Of a stretch of 39,498 bases of DNA, positions 1-7,386 are shown one piece after another. Each line of letters starts with the position of its first letter. The first letter of the stretch is position 1. The stretch covers positions 1 to 39,498 of the forward strand of contig QZKE01000072.1 in the NCBI GenBank assembly GCA_003598015.1. The letters are read 5' to 3'. The DNA comes from Actinomycetota bacterium. GTDB taxonomy: Bacteria > Actinomycetota > Geothermincolia > Geothermincolales > RBG-13-55-18. Under the pieces are notes generated by a model. It made no database searches and was not told the origin of the DNA. It worked only from the letters and a program-made list of their open reading frames with translations. The position numbers and the translations under genes are program-made.

Positions 1-114
1 CGTTTCTCCTTTCGATAGTCTTGGTGACCGTGATAATCAACAATTCTACCGAACGGGACGGATGACTGCTTTGCTGTTGAGGATGTTAGAAAGTGTCAGA
101 GAAGCTGGTGACTT

Positions 115-666
115 TTACAGTTTATGGTTAGGGAGAGCAATGGCTAGCTTCGCATCCTTGTTTTCTCCACGCCATACCGGTATATCAAAAAAAGCATCCT
201 TGAAATAATGCCCTGCTTGGTTTTGAGATCTAGTTCTCTCAGTCCCCTTTGGGTACGCCTTAGCCGTGATCCAGAGAATGCCTGCTTGGCTCTTGGCTTC
301 CATATCTTTTCCTTTTTCTCTACGTCGAGTATCTGCGATGCGGATTATTGAATAGCCTTGCTCCTTGAGATATTTGGCCACTGCTGCCAGTACATTATGC
401 TCAGAGTTCCATGGCTCGTCCTTATTTGGTATAAACAGATATTCTTCAGCTATTTGGTTTGTATCTTTTCTTGTACCCTTCAAGAAGTTTCGGATCTTAC
501 CACCGATGACTGGCCTCTCTACAATCCCCTGTTCCGCAAGCCTCCGGCATATCTGATTAGCATGCTGCGGGTATTTTAGGTCGAGTGCGCGAGCAAGTTC
601 CTTGTCGTCCGCACCTTCAGGGTGTTCGCTTAAGAAGGATATGATTCTTTCGCGAGTGGACCTCAA
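115..666 (-). CDS. Winged-helix protein with possible nuclease-like C-terminal domain, perhaps truncated
   Basis: A 183-residue protein not recognised by name. Residues 1-60 look like a winged helix-turn-helix (ELARALDLKYPQHANQICRRL). Residues 85-175 contain a hydrophobic strand, then GKDMEAKSQAGILWITAKAYP-like spacing of D, E and K (D120, E122, K134 approximately) that recalls a PD-(D/E)xK nuclease core; this is inference only. The start is a TTG with AGGAT about six bases upstream. The protein stops soon after a strand ending in ALPNHKL, where a nuclease fold would usually continue. Reading through the TAA gives about 22 more open codons, so an early stop is possible. Base composition is lower in GC than the genes after 1 kb, which hints at acquired DNA. 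Confidence 0.6.
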   Translation of the reverse strand: MRSTRERIISFLSEHPEGADDKELARALDLKYPQHANQICRRLAEQGIVERPVIGGKIRNFLKGTRKDTNQIAEEYLFIPNKDEPWNSEHNVLAAVAKYLKEQGYSIIRIADTRRREKGKDMEAKSQAGILWITAKAYPKGTERTRSQNQAGHYFKDAFFDIPVWRGENKDAKLAIALPNHKL

Positions 667-724
667 CTTTTTATCCTACTCTTATGCTGCTCTTCTAAAT
701 ATAGTTGAATGCTCGAGACCGCCC

Positions 725-756
725 AACCAGGTCAGCCTATATGCTCTGACCTGGTT
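725..756. repeat. Perfect 11-bp hairpin just downstream of tRNA-Met
   Basis: AACCAGGTCAG (725-735) and CTGACCTGGTT (746-756) are exact inverted repeats around a 10-base loop. It lies 7 bases past the tRNA-Met CCA end. It could act in 3' processing or termination of the tRNA transcript, although no T-run follows on the minus strand. On the plus strand only CTTT follows. Confidence 0.6.
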
Positions 757-762
757 CTTTAC

Positions 763-838
763 TGGTGGGCCCAGCAGGACTCGAACCTGCGACACGCGGA
801 TTATGAGTCCGCTGCTCTGCCGACTGAGCTATGGGCCC
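763..838 (-). tRNA. tRNA-Met (anticodon CAT)
   Basis: A 76-nt cloverleaf including an encoded CCA (complement of 763-765). The acceptor arms GGGCCCA and TGGGCCC pair fully. The anticodon stem GCGGA/TCCGC encloses CTCATAA with anticodon CAT. The T-loop reads GGTTCGAGTCC. The paired first base (G1-C72) and the lack of three G-C pairs in the anticodon stem argue against initiator tRNA. It is an elongator tRNA-Met, or a tRNA-Ile2 if C34 is lysidinylated. Confidence 0.95.
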
Positions 839-898
839 AACGAGATACCTACATTCTATCCTATCGAAACAGCCCTTTCATTGTTGTGAGCGAGAGAT

Positions 899-904
899 AT
901 TATA
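899..904 (-). promoter_or_regulatory. -10 box of the tRNA-Met promoter
   Basis: On the minus strand a perfect TATAAT (preceded by TGC, an extended -10-like context) lies about 60 bases upstream of the tRNA. The -35 region is poor. The rest of 839-1013 holds no other feature that I can see. Confidence 0.5.
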
Positions 905-1013
905 GCACAGCTTCTCCAGGTCATTTAACGCACGCCGTCTACCCGATAAACGGGGCATTGCATTCACTTCCACACGGCCTCACTATAGTGTTCGCGGTCA
1001 TCTCTCGCCGTGT

Positions 1014-2435
1014 TCAATCATCATCCAGCTCCCTGAAGGCGCCTCTCTCTATGAGGCCGGTAACGAAAAGCCACTGTCTTGTACGCCACTTGTCGATACG
1101 CCGGGTGTCGCGCATGAACATGCCCCTCCTGGCGTTTTCGATCCCGGGTTTGAACAACTCTCGAGGGGACAGGATGTCGGGTGGATGCGGGGCTTCGGCA
1201 CCCAGCATCTCCCCCCAATAGATCGGCCTCATATAGCTCCTGCATGGGTGACCGTTGGTGAACCACACCACGTAATCCCGCGGTTGCACCAGCAAGGAGT
1301 ACATGGTGCAGCTCCACTGCCTCTCCATGAACGCCTTGGAGAGTTCCCCCCTCATGAGGTGCTTCTTCATATTCCAGGCGTGAGCGCATATGGTGGAGTC
1401 ATCCACCTTCTCCTCCCACCATTCCCCGCCTATTCCATATCGCTCGAGCAGCGAGTAATCGGGGATATGATCGCAGGCGATCATTCCAGCGACTTGCGGG
1501 TCGATCTTTCCCCGGTACATGTGCAGAAGCGCCCAAGCTCTGGCCAGCCGGGAATAGGAACCGGCTATCATCTCCTGCTCGAGGGGATCGAAAGATCCGC
1601 TTCGCTCCCGTCCCAGGAATTGATGGTGATTGGCGGAAGCCATGATGCCATCCTCGCCGGCCGGCTGCCTGTGAAAATGATTGTGGGAGTATTCAAAAAG
1701 GGACAGGTTCCCGTGCCTGTCCGACCATGTGGTGTTCCAGTTCAGCAGCATATTCGCGCTCATGGCCCTGGTCGCCTGCCTGGGTCCTTCCTGGAAAACC
1801 CGAGCTGCCCCCGCGACATCGGTGCAGGTCTCCATGGCCCTGGCATTGAGCTCGAAAGGCGTGAGGCCATCGCCCTCGTCCCTTGTGCCCACTCCATTCA
1901 CAACGCACCCCAAGCCCTCCGCGTTAAGGATCCCCATGTTCCAGAACCACGGCCTACCCACGCATAGATAAGGGATGGTACCCTTCACCTCTCGTACGAA
2001 AAGGGGGTAGTTGCCGAAGAACATCTTGAGAGAGAAGGGCGCATCGAGATTCCACGCAAGGATGGTTTTTCCACCCCTGGTGGAGGGAGGAACCGCCCCG
2101 AAGGTGGTGCAGCGGGGCATGTGGATGGAATCGCTGAGGGCGCGAGCGGCGAGCATATCGTCCAGGGCAATCCCTGAACCCCTGGCCATGCCCTCCAGTT
2201 CCCGAAGCCCATCGGGATACACCGCGGACAGTATCTTGCGGCGCCTGGGTATCTCCGCAACAAGCCGCCTGTATTCCATATGATTTCTTCTGGCCCATGC
2301 AGCCAGCATGGTGATGAACGGCTTGAACATGCCTCCCGAGAGGGCCGCTGTCCTCAACCCCAGCTCGTAATGGTCTTTACCGTATAGCCTTTGTGGGTAA
2401 GGGAGGTTCACCGATCGGAAGACGCTACTGTCCAT
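1014..2435 (-). CDS. C45-type NTN-hydrolase, acyl-CoA:6-aminopenicillanate acyltransferase-like
   Basis: A 473-residue protein of the acyl-CoA:6-APA acyltransferase / C45 self-processing family. The expected new N-terminal nucleophile is Cys109 in MPRCTTFGA, the typical (G/R)CT(S/T)F autocleavage site. After it come AWNLDAPF, GLGCVVNGVG and NMLLNWN, which match the NTN core of these amidases and acyltransferases. Known members transfer or hydrolyse acyl groups on amines; the substrate here cannot be told. I chose ATG 2435 because AAGGGAG precedes it; a longer frame to 2468 lacks this. It overlaps the upstream methyltransferase gene by 11 bases, so the two are probably translated from one message under TetR control. 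Confidence 0.8.
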   Translation of the reverse strand: MDSSVFRSVNLPYPQRLYGKDHYELGLRTAALSGGMFKPFITMLAAWARRNHMEYRRLVAEIPRRRKILSAVYPDGLRELEGMARGSGIALDDMLAARALSDSIHMPRCTTFGAVPPSTRGGKTILAWNLDAPFSLKMFFGNYPLFVREVKGTIPYLCVGRPWFWNMGILNAEGLGCVVNGVGTRDEGDGLTPFELNARAMETCTDVAGAARVFQEGPRQATRAMSANMLLNWNTTWSDRHGNLSLFEYSHNHFHRQPAGEDGIMASANHHQFLGRERSGSFDPLEQEMIAGSYSRLARAWALLHMYRGKIDPQVAGMIACDHIPDYSLLERYGIGGEWWEEKVDDSTICAHAWNMKKHLMRGELSKAFMERQWSCTMYSLLVQPRDYVVWFTNGHPCRSYMRPIYWGEMLGAEAPHPPDILSPRELFKPGIENARRGMFMRDTRRIDKWRTRQWLFVTGLIERGAFRELDDD

Positions 2436-3117
2436 TATCTTCTCCCTTCGTTGCCCCTGGGCGAACACCGCTTACCACTGCCACCCAGGGCAGGATGCAG
2501 ATCAGCCTGGCCTTGACCTCGCTGAAGCCGGCTTGTTCGACCAGTCCCTTCAACTCACCCAAGGTGTAGTAGCGATCGCCCTCCCCATGCGTGTGCACAC
2601 CTTTCCTGGCCATGAAGTAATGGAAGATCCTCAATACGCCGCGGGAGAGCATGCCGTTCCGAGTGGCATCGCACAGGAACATACTCCCGCCCGGCCTGAG
2701 CACCCTGCGTATCTCCCGCAGGGCACCCTCGGCATTGGGGAAATGGTGGAAGGAGAAGGCCGTGACCACTCCGTCGCACCTTCCCTCCTCGCAGGGAAGG
2801 GAATCGGCTGAACCCTGGATGTATGCAAGGTTTTCCATGTCCCTCGACAAGGAACGTGCGACTGCCAGCATCCCCGGGCTGTAGTCGACACCGGTCACCC
2901 TGGCGCCCTTTCGCACCAGGCGGCGAGAAACCGCGCCGGTGCCACACCCGACATCCAGGTACTCCGCGCCGGGAAGCGGTTTGATCTTGCGCACAAACCG
3001 CCGGTGCAGGGTGCGGAAGAACACGTTGTACAGAAGTCCGCTTTCGTATCTCCCCGCCCAATCGTCGAACTCGCCTTTCTCCCGCAGCGGAATCGCCGCG
3101 TCGCTTCTCTGATCCAT
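2425..3117 (-). CDS. Class I SAM-dependent methyltransferase (UbiE-like)
   Basis: The Rossmann methyltransferase signature is clear: motif I LDVGCGTGAVSRRL, motif II acidic end GVDYSPGM, the GSADSLP region, and FSFHHFPNAEGALREIRRVLRPGG typical of Methyltransf_11 proteins. The acceptor is unknown. Residues before EFDDWAGRYE are poorly conserved in such proteins. I take ATG 3117 (GGGGTGA five bases upstream); the frame is open to a GTG at 3195, but there the Shine-Dalgarno sequence runs into the start codon. It is followed by the overlapping acyltransferase gene. The operator palindrome at 3211-3230 sits just upstream, so the pair is likely repressed by the adjacent TetR protein. Confidence 0.85.
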   Translation of the reverse strand: MDQRSDAAIPLREKGEFDDWAGRYESGLLYNVFFRTLHRRFVRKIKPLPGAEYLDVGCGTGAVSRRLVRKGARVTGVDYSPGMLAVARSLSRDMENLAYIQGSADSLPCEEGRCDGVVTAFSFHHFPNAEGALREIRRVLRPGGSMFLCDATRNGMLSRGVLRIFHYFMARKGVHTHGEGDRYYTLGELKGLVEQAGFSEVKARLICILPWVAVVSGVRPGATKGEDNGQ

Positions 3118-3210
3118 CTTTGTCACCCCATTCTGAATTCGGTCCGCGGTCTCCCTTTGAACCTCCGCCCCATCAACACCTCGCCGCGAATTCACCTCCT
3201 CTTGTTCGAC

Positions 3211-3230
3211 TTGACCGACGCGTCGGTCAA
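3211..3230. promoter_or_regulatory. TetR operator upstream of the methyltransferase operon
   Basis: A perfect 20-bp palindrome, TTGACCGACGCGTCGGTCAA, between the regulator's stop and the methyltransferase start. The same sequence with one central change occurs before the regulator gene (3865-3884), so one dimeric repressor probably binds both. Confidence 0.85.
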
Positions 3231-3246
3231 TAAAAGGTCAAAATTT

Positions 3247-3849
3247 TTACTTGAGATAGCTGAAGACCATCTCCTCCACTACTCCGTTTACTTTTTTCAC
3301 GTCCACGCTCTTCCTATCCAGGCCATAAGGAAGCTGCAGCCCGTCCATTATGCAGACCAGGAGAACGGCGGTTGACGGCACATCGACTTTTCTGAATACA
3401 CCTTTGTCGATGCCCTCTTTGAGTATCGCTTCAACCTTATTTGTGGTCCTCTTGTAAGCCTCGGCGAGGTAATCCATCCTCTCGAAACGACCGCCGCCCC
3501 CACCCGAGCCGCGGACTATCTCGATGAACAGGCGAAAAAGGCCGGATTCCTCGCCGAATGCCTCGGCGAGGAGACGGATAAATCTCCGCAGCTTCTCCTC
3601 CGGGTCCGCGATGGCATCCAGTTCCCTGTATATGGAATCCTGTGAGAGGCGGATCATGGTCTCGACGGTGGCCGCCACCAGTTCCTCCTTGTTGGCGAAG
3701 TACTCGTACAGAGTGCCCTTTCCGATGCCCACGGCCTCCGCGATATCGGACATCTTCGTGTCCATATATCCCTTATCGCGCAGGACGTTGAAGGCGCTGC
3801 CGATTATCTGCAGTCTCTTCTGCTCTCGATCCACCATCTTTGGCGTCAT
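3247..3849 (-). CDS. TetR/AcrR family transcriptional regulator
   Basis: 200 residues. The N-terminal helix-turn-helix (residues 12-55) carries the family signature MSDIAEAVGIGKGTLYEYFANKEEL. The C-terminal ligand domain is divergent, with a glycine run (GSGGGGGR) at about residue 115, probably a flexible loop. The gene lies between two copies of the same palindrome, one before its own start and one before the methyltransferase-acyltransferase pair. This implies autoregulation plus control of that pair. The effector is unknown but may be an acylated or amine compound handled by those enzymes (inference). Confidence 0.92.
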   Translation of the reverse strand: MTPKMVDREQKRLQIIGSAFNVLRDKGYMDTKMSDIAEAVGIGKGTLYEYFANKEELVAATVETMIRLSQDSIYRELDAIADPEEKLRRFIRLLAEAFGEESGLFRLFIEIVRGSGGGGGRFERMDYLAEAYKRTTNKVEAILKEGIDKGVFRKVDVPSTAVLLVCIMDGLQLPYGLDRKSVDVKKVNGVVEEMVFSYLK

Positions 3850-3864
3850 GATAACCTCACTTAT

Positions 3865-3884
3865 TTGACCGACCCGTCGGTCAA
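3865..3884. promoter_or_regulatory. TetR operator upstream of its own gene
   Basis: TTGACCGACCCGTCGGTCAA, a palindrome with a single central mismatch, 16 bases upstream of the regulator's ATG. It matches 19 of 20 bases of the site at 3211-3230. Confidence 0.85.
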
Positions 3885-4004
3885 CTATACTAGATTATGC
3901 CACTTCTTCATCCCACAGGCAAGCCCCACTTGTGAGACAAAGCAAGCTACGGGCTGCGGGGACAACGTGCTCTTGCTGATCTTCTCAGGTAACCTTGATC
4001 AAAC

Positions 4005-4034
4005 GGACCCGCCGTCTACGATAGCGGCGGGTCC
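4005..4034 (-). terminator. Hairpin terminator after the HExxH gene
   Basis: GGACCCGCCG (4005-4014) and CGGCGGGTCC (4025-4034) form a perfect 10-bp GC-rich stem 36 bases past the stop of the leftward gene. Only a short T-tract follows on the minus strand, so it is a moderate intrinsic terminator. The remaining DNA of 3885-4069 shows nothing else. Confidence 0.6.
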
Positions 4035-4069
4035 GGAATATCGATGTCTTATTAGTCTATCGCGGCGGC

Positions 4070-5782
4070 TTAATCCCCTCCGGGCGATGGGGGCGGCACC
4101 GCACCTGGCGGTGGCGGCGGTGCGGAACCCGGTGGTTGCGGCGCTATGCCGGGTGGGGGCGCCACGGAGCCGGGCGGGGGCGGCACCGCGGAGGGCGGGG
4201 CCTGCAAGCCGGGGGGTGGGGGTGGTGGCATAACCGGTGGCGGCGCCGGAGGAACGGCTCCGGGAACCCCGCCCGGCTGCGGCGTCCCCGCATAACCACC
4301 GCTTCCTCCACCGGGAGGATAGTAATACGGCCCGTAGGTACCCGCGGGGGGCTGCCCGGGGGGCGCCGGGGGGCGCCGGTAGGTCACCAGCATCACTATG
4401 ACCAGGATGATGCCCAATCCCAGGAGGCCCACGACCACGGCGATGACCACCCAGGTGAGATCGGTCTCCTCGCCCTCTCCTTCTTCGGCCGCGATCGCGC
4501 CCTCGTCGATGGTGTCGCCTTCCTCTCCCAAGGCGGCGATGGCGACATCAAAAGGTTCTTCGCTCGTGGCCTGCAGCAGGTAGGTATCCTGTCCATCCCT
4601 CTTCAGCCCGAGAACGTAGTCATCGGTCGACCAGACCATCCAGGCGCCGGCCGCATTCTCCTCCTTTGCTCCGCCCTCGAAGCGGTCCTGGATATACCGG
4701 AGATAGGCGGAGGAGAACTCTTGCGCATCCTGCTCGCTGTCCCATGCGTATGCCTGGACCAGCAACTTCTCGCCGCTGGGGTTGCTGTAATAGTAGTAAT
4801 GGTTGCCGCCCCAGCCCTCGGCGGCCTCCTCGGTGTTCCGGTTGGAGAGATAGGGTTGGAAGAGCTCGTAGACGTCGAACTCGCCCAGCACGTTATCGTA
4901 GTCGAGCTCCCAGCCTTCCCCGAGCTCGGAAGAGATATCCGCCAGCTCGACCTCTATGGCCTTCTCTCCCTCGAGATACTTTTCCGGGTGGTAGATCTGC
5001 TCCGTGGTTGTGGGGGGATCGCTGAACGCCTCGTCGATGGCGTCGAAGCCTCCCGCCTTGTCGTGCACGTAGCGGGCGAAATCCGTCCCCTCCATATAGG
5101 GGAAGAGGAGGCTGTCCTTGATGTAATCGGGCGCGCTATCCAGCACCTCGCTGGAGTAATCCTCGTCGCCCGACTGCATATCCAGCATGTCCTCGGCGTC
5201 CAGGTACTTCATCAACCAGTACTCCGAGGCGATCATGGCGTCGCCCTCCACCAGGCAGGTCGCGGCGAAGGAGGCATCGTCGTCGGTCTCAAATTCGGCA
5301 TCATCGGGATCGTGGAAAGGCGGGCGCATGAGGTCGAAGTTCTGGTCCTGCAGGTAATGGACGAACTCGTGGGATAACGTGTAGCGGTCCATGGCACTCA
5401 TGGAACCCGATTCCGAAACGAGGTAGAGGCTGTTGTCTTCGGGATCGTAGAATCCGGCGATCTGCTCCGTCAGCAGGGCGATGTAGAACTCCTGGAGGTT
5501 CAGGTCGGGCTCGATGAAGCCCAGCATGACCATGATATCCTCGGCATCCTGGATCTCCTCTTCCGGGTTCTCCTCTTCGAAGTCCTCGAGCATACGCTGC
5601 TCGAGCTCATCCCGGGTAAGGTAATTCACCTGGATGTCGGGACTGGCCTTCAGCCCCCTCACCGACTCGGTCTGGGTGAAGACCTCCTCTATCGCATCCT
5701 GGTCGGATTGGGCAAAAGCCAGCGACACGGAAAGCGCCGCAACGACCAGCGCAAGTATTACGACCACCAGTATCCTACGCAT
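4070..5782 (-). CDS. Membrane-anchored HExxH protein with proline-rich tail
   Basis: 570 residues. It has a signal peptide (residues 1-24, ending LAFAQ), then an acidic extracellular domain. SHEFVHYLQDQNF at about residue 140 is a zincin-type HExxH motif in the common setting of a predicted gluzincin. A distal Glu ligand may be the E of CLVEGDAMIASEY about 40 residues later. A single transmembrane helix (about 445-467) is followed by about 100 residues of Pro-Gly-Ala repeats (PPPPPPG, APPPG), a low-complexity cytoplasmic tail if topology follows the signal peptide. The start overlaps the end of nth by 8 bases, suggesting translational coupling. Substrate and family name are unknown. Confidence 0.8.
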   Translation of the reverse strand: MRRILVVVILALVVAALSVSLAFAQSDQDAIEEVFTQTESVRGLKASPDIQVNYLTRDELEQRMLEDFEEENPEEEIQDAEDIMVMLGFIEPDLNLQEFYIALLTEQIAGFYDPEDNSLYLVSESGSMSAMDRYTLSHEFVHYLQDQNFDLMRPPFHDPDDAEFETDDDASFAATCLVEGDAMIASEYWLMKYLDAEDMLDMQSGDEDYSSEVLDSAPDYIKDSLLFPYMEGTDFARYVHDKAGGFDAIDEAFSDPPTTTEQIYHPEKYLEGEKAIEVELADISSELGEGWELDYDNVLGEFDVYELFQPYLSNRNTEEAAEGWGGNHYYYYSNPSGEKLLVQAYAWDSEQDAQEFSSAYLRYIQDRFEGGAKEENAAGAWMVWSTDDYVLGLKRDGQDTYLLQATSEEPFDVAIAALGEEGDTIDEGAIAAEEGEGEETDLTWVVIAVVVGLLGLGIILVIVMLVTYRRPPAPPGQPPAGTYGPYYYPPGGGSGGYAGTPQPGGVPGAVPPAPPPVMPPPPPPGLQAPPSAVPPPPGSVAPPPGIAPQPPGSAPPPPPGAVPPPSPGGD

Positions 5783-6521
5783 CTCTGCTTCCTTCCTCCT
5801 CTACGCCTACGCGCGGGCATATATCGATAAGACAGCACTCGGGGCATTTTGGTTTCCGCGCTTTGCAGACCTGCCTGCCGTGTGCAATGAGATTTACATG
5901 CAGCCTGAACTTTATATCGTCAGGGACCATCGCATCCATGATATCGTGCGCTCTGTCCGGACTGGCCTCGGGGGGGATTATGCCCAAGCGCTTTCCCACG
6001 CGGAAGATATGGGTGTCCACGGGAAAGTAGGGATACCCCATCTGAAAGAGCAGCAGCACCGCCGCGGTCTTCCTCCCCACCCCCGGCATGCCCAGGAGAT
6101 ACTGCAGGGCTTGTTCGCTATCCATGTCCCCCAGGCATTCCAGGGAGTAGGCGCCGCAGTCCCCTCGGACCATCTCGAGCACTTCCTTTATCCTCTCCGC
6201 CTTGATCCGCGATATCCCCCCCGACCTGATGGCCTTCTCTATCTCCTCCGTCTCCGCTGCAGCCGCTTCTTCCCAGGTGGGGAAGCGTTCCTTCAACTGG
6301 CGGAAGGCGCGGTGCGAATTGACGTCGCTGGTGTTCTGGGAAAGGATGGTATGGATGAGGCCGTCCAGGAGGTCCGTGAACTGCGGATCCCACGCGCGAT
6401 CCCCGTAGCAGCGCCGCAGGCGGCGGTCTACTTTGGGTAGAAGCCTGGCGGCGGGGTCTTTATATATGGCGCTGCCACGTTTCCGGACAATCCCACTACG
6501 TTTCTTCTCCGTTCGGTCCAT
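5775..6521 (-). CDS. nth: Endonuclease III (DNA glycosylase/AP lyase)
   Basis: A base-excision repair glycosylase for oxidised pyrimidines. The helix-hairpin-helix LGMPGVGRKTAAVLLLF contains the catalytic Lys, and PVDTHIFRVGKRLG contains the catalytic Asp. The C-terminal [4Fe-4S] loop has C-x6-C-x2-C-x5-C spacing (CKARKPKCPECCLIDICP). At 248 residues it is longer than the usual 210, with a basic extension of about 30 residues at the N terminus. It is the first gene of a leftward pair with the HExxH protein. The pairing has no obvious functional logic. Confidence 0.95.
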   Translation of the reverse strand: MDRTEKKRSGIVRKRGSAIYKDPAARLLPKVDRRLRRCYGDRAWDPQFTDLLDGLIHTILSQNTSDVNSHRAFRQLKERFPTWEEAAAAETEEIEKAIRSGGISRIKAERIKEVLEMVRGDCGAYSLECLGDMDSEQALQYLLGMPGVGRKTAAVLLLFQMGYPYFPVDTHIFRVGKRLGIIPPEASPDRAHDIMDAMVPDDIKFRLHVNLIAHGRQVCKARKPKCPECCLIDICPRVGVEEEGSRDA

Positions 6522-6696
6522 ATGCAGATTTCCCTCTTGCGAGCGTACTTTACTTGAGGTGAACGCTCGGCTTCAGCATTTGTCCCAGCATAGCACAGGC
6601 AACCATTAACATCGCCAGTTTGACAATCCAGGTATTTTATGTGGAAAATATATAAAAATCGTATGGTTATTCACTGACGAAGGAGGAGGAAGCAAT

Positions 6697-7290
6697 TTGC
6701 CAAGGCGAGACAAGAGAGCCGATATCGTCAACGCCGGGATTAGAATATTCTCCCGCAAAGGGTTCAATCGTTGTTCGGTTGAGGATATCCTGCAGGAGGC
6801 GCACGTAGCCCGCGCCACCTTCTACAGCTACTTCGACAGCAAGAAAGACCTTTTCGTCGAGCTCGTGGACGGAATACTGAACAGTATGTTCGAAATCGTG
6901 GCCAGAGAACTCGGCGATATCCCTTCAACCCTCGATGAGCTCAAGGAGAAAACGAAGAACACCATCCTTGCACTCTATAAGTACTTCAGCGAGAATTGGG
7001 AGTTCTCCGCCATCTACATCAAGGAAGTGATGGGGATGAATCCCGAGATCGACTTCCGCATCGTGGAATGGCAGCAGCGGGTCGCGGAGATGGTCAAGAT
7101 ACTCCTGAACCGTGGCATAGAGAAAGGCATGTTCCGCCCCATGGACGTAGACATCGTGTCCACCCTGGTGGCCGGAGCGCCCCAGCATCTCGGCTTGCAG
7201 TTGTTCATGTTCAATCAGAATGTGGATATACCCAGGGTCGCCGATGCGGTTACCGACTACCTCATCTACGGTCTGGCGGCGCGCAGCTGA
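6697..7290 (+). CDS. TetR/AcrR family transcriptional regulator
   Basis: 197 residues. The helix-turn-helix reads CSVEDILQEAHVARATFYSYFDSKKDLF (residues 27-55), a textbook TetR DNA-binding domain. The C-terminal domain resembles fatty-acid/QacR-like sensors only in general. The start is TTG at 6697, chosen because AGGAGGAGG ends about seven bases upstream and there is no nearby ATG. The next gene on the same strand is the 791-residue unknown, separated by a terminator, so its target is uncertain. The region 6522-6696 upstream is AT-rich and probably holds divergent promoters; I see no clean palindrome there. Confidence 0.9.
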   Translation: MPRRDKRADIVNAGIRIFSRKGFNRCSVEDILQEAHVARATFYSYFDSKKDLFVELVDGILNSMFEIVARELGDIPSTLDELKEKTKNTILALYKYFSENWEFSAIYIKEVMGMNPEIDFRIVEWQQRVAEMVKILLNRGIEKGMFRPMDVDIVSTLVAGAPQHLGLQLFMFNQNVDIPRVADAVTDYLIYGLAARS

Positions 7291-7314
7291 AGTCCGCACC
7301 TGGAATAACGACGA

Positions 7315-7340
7315 GGTCCCGCTGCGGCGGGGCCTTTTCT
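7315..7340 (+). terminator. Intrinsic terminator after the TetR gene
   Basis: GGTCCCGC (7315-7322) pairs with GCGGGGCC (7327-7334) with one G-U pair across a TGCG loop, followed by TTTTCT. Confidence 0.8.
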
Positions 7341-7386
7341 GTAGTATCGGGGGAAACGACGCAATACCATAACGGGGGGTGAGGTC

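Noticed and set aside
2..208. Open frame on the plus strand at the left edge, possibly a partial gene
   Set aside because: 68 codons without a stop, but it overlaps the 115-666 gene, has no recognisable motif and its start is outside the window; too weak to call.
4136..5377. Long plus-strand frame opposite the HExxH gene
   Set aside because: Shadow of a GC-rich gene; low-complexity product, no ribosome site, and the opposing frame has a signal peptide and HExxH.
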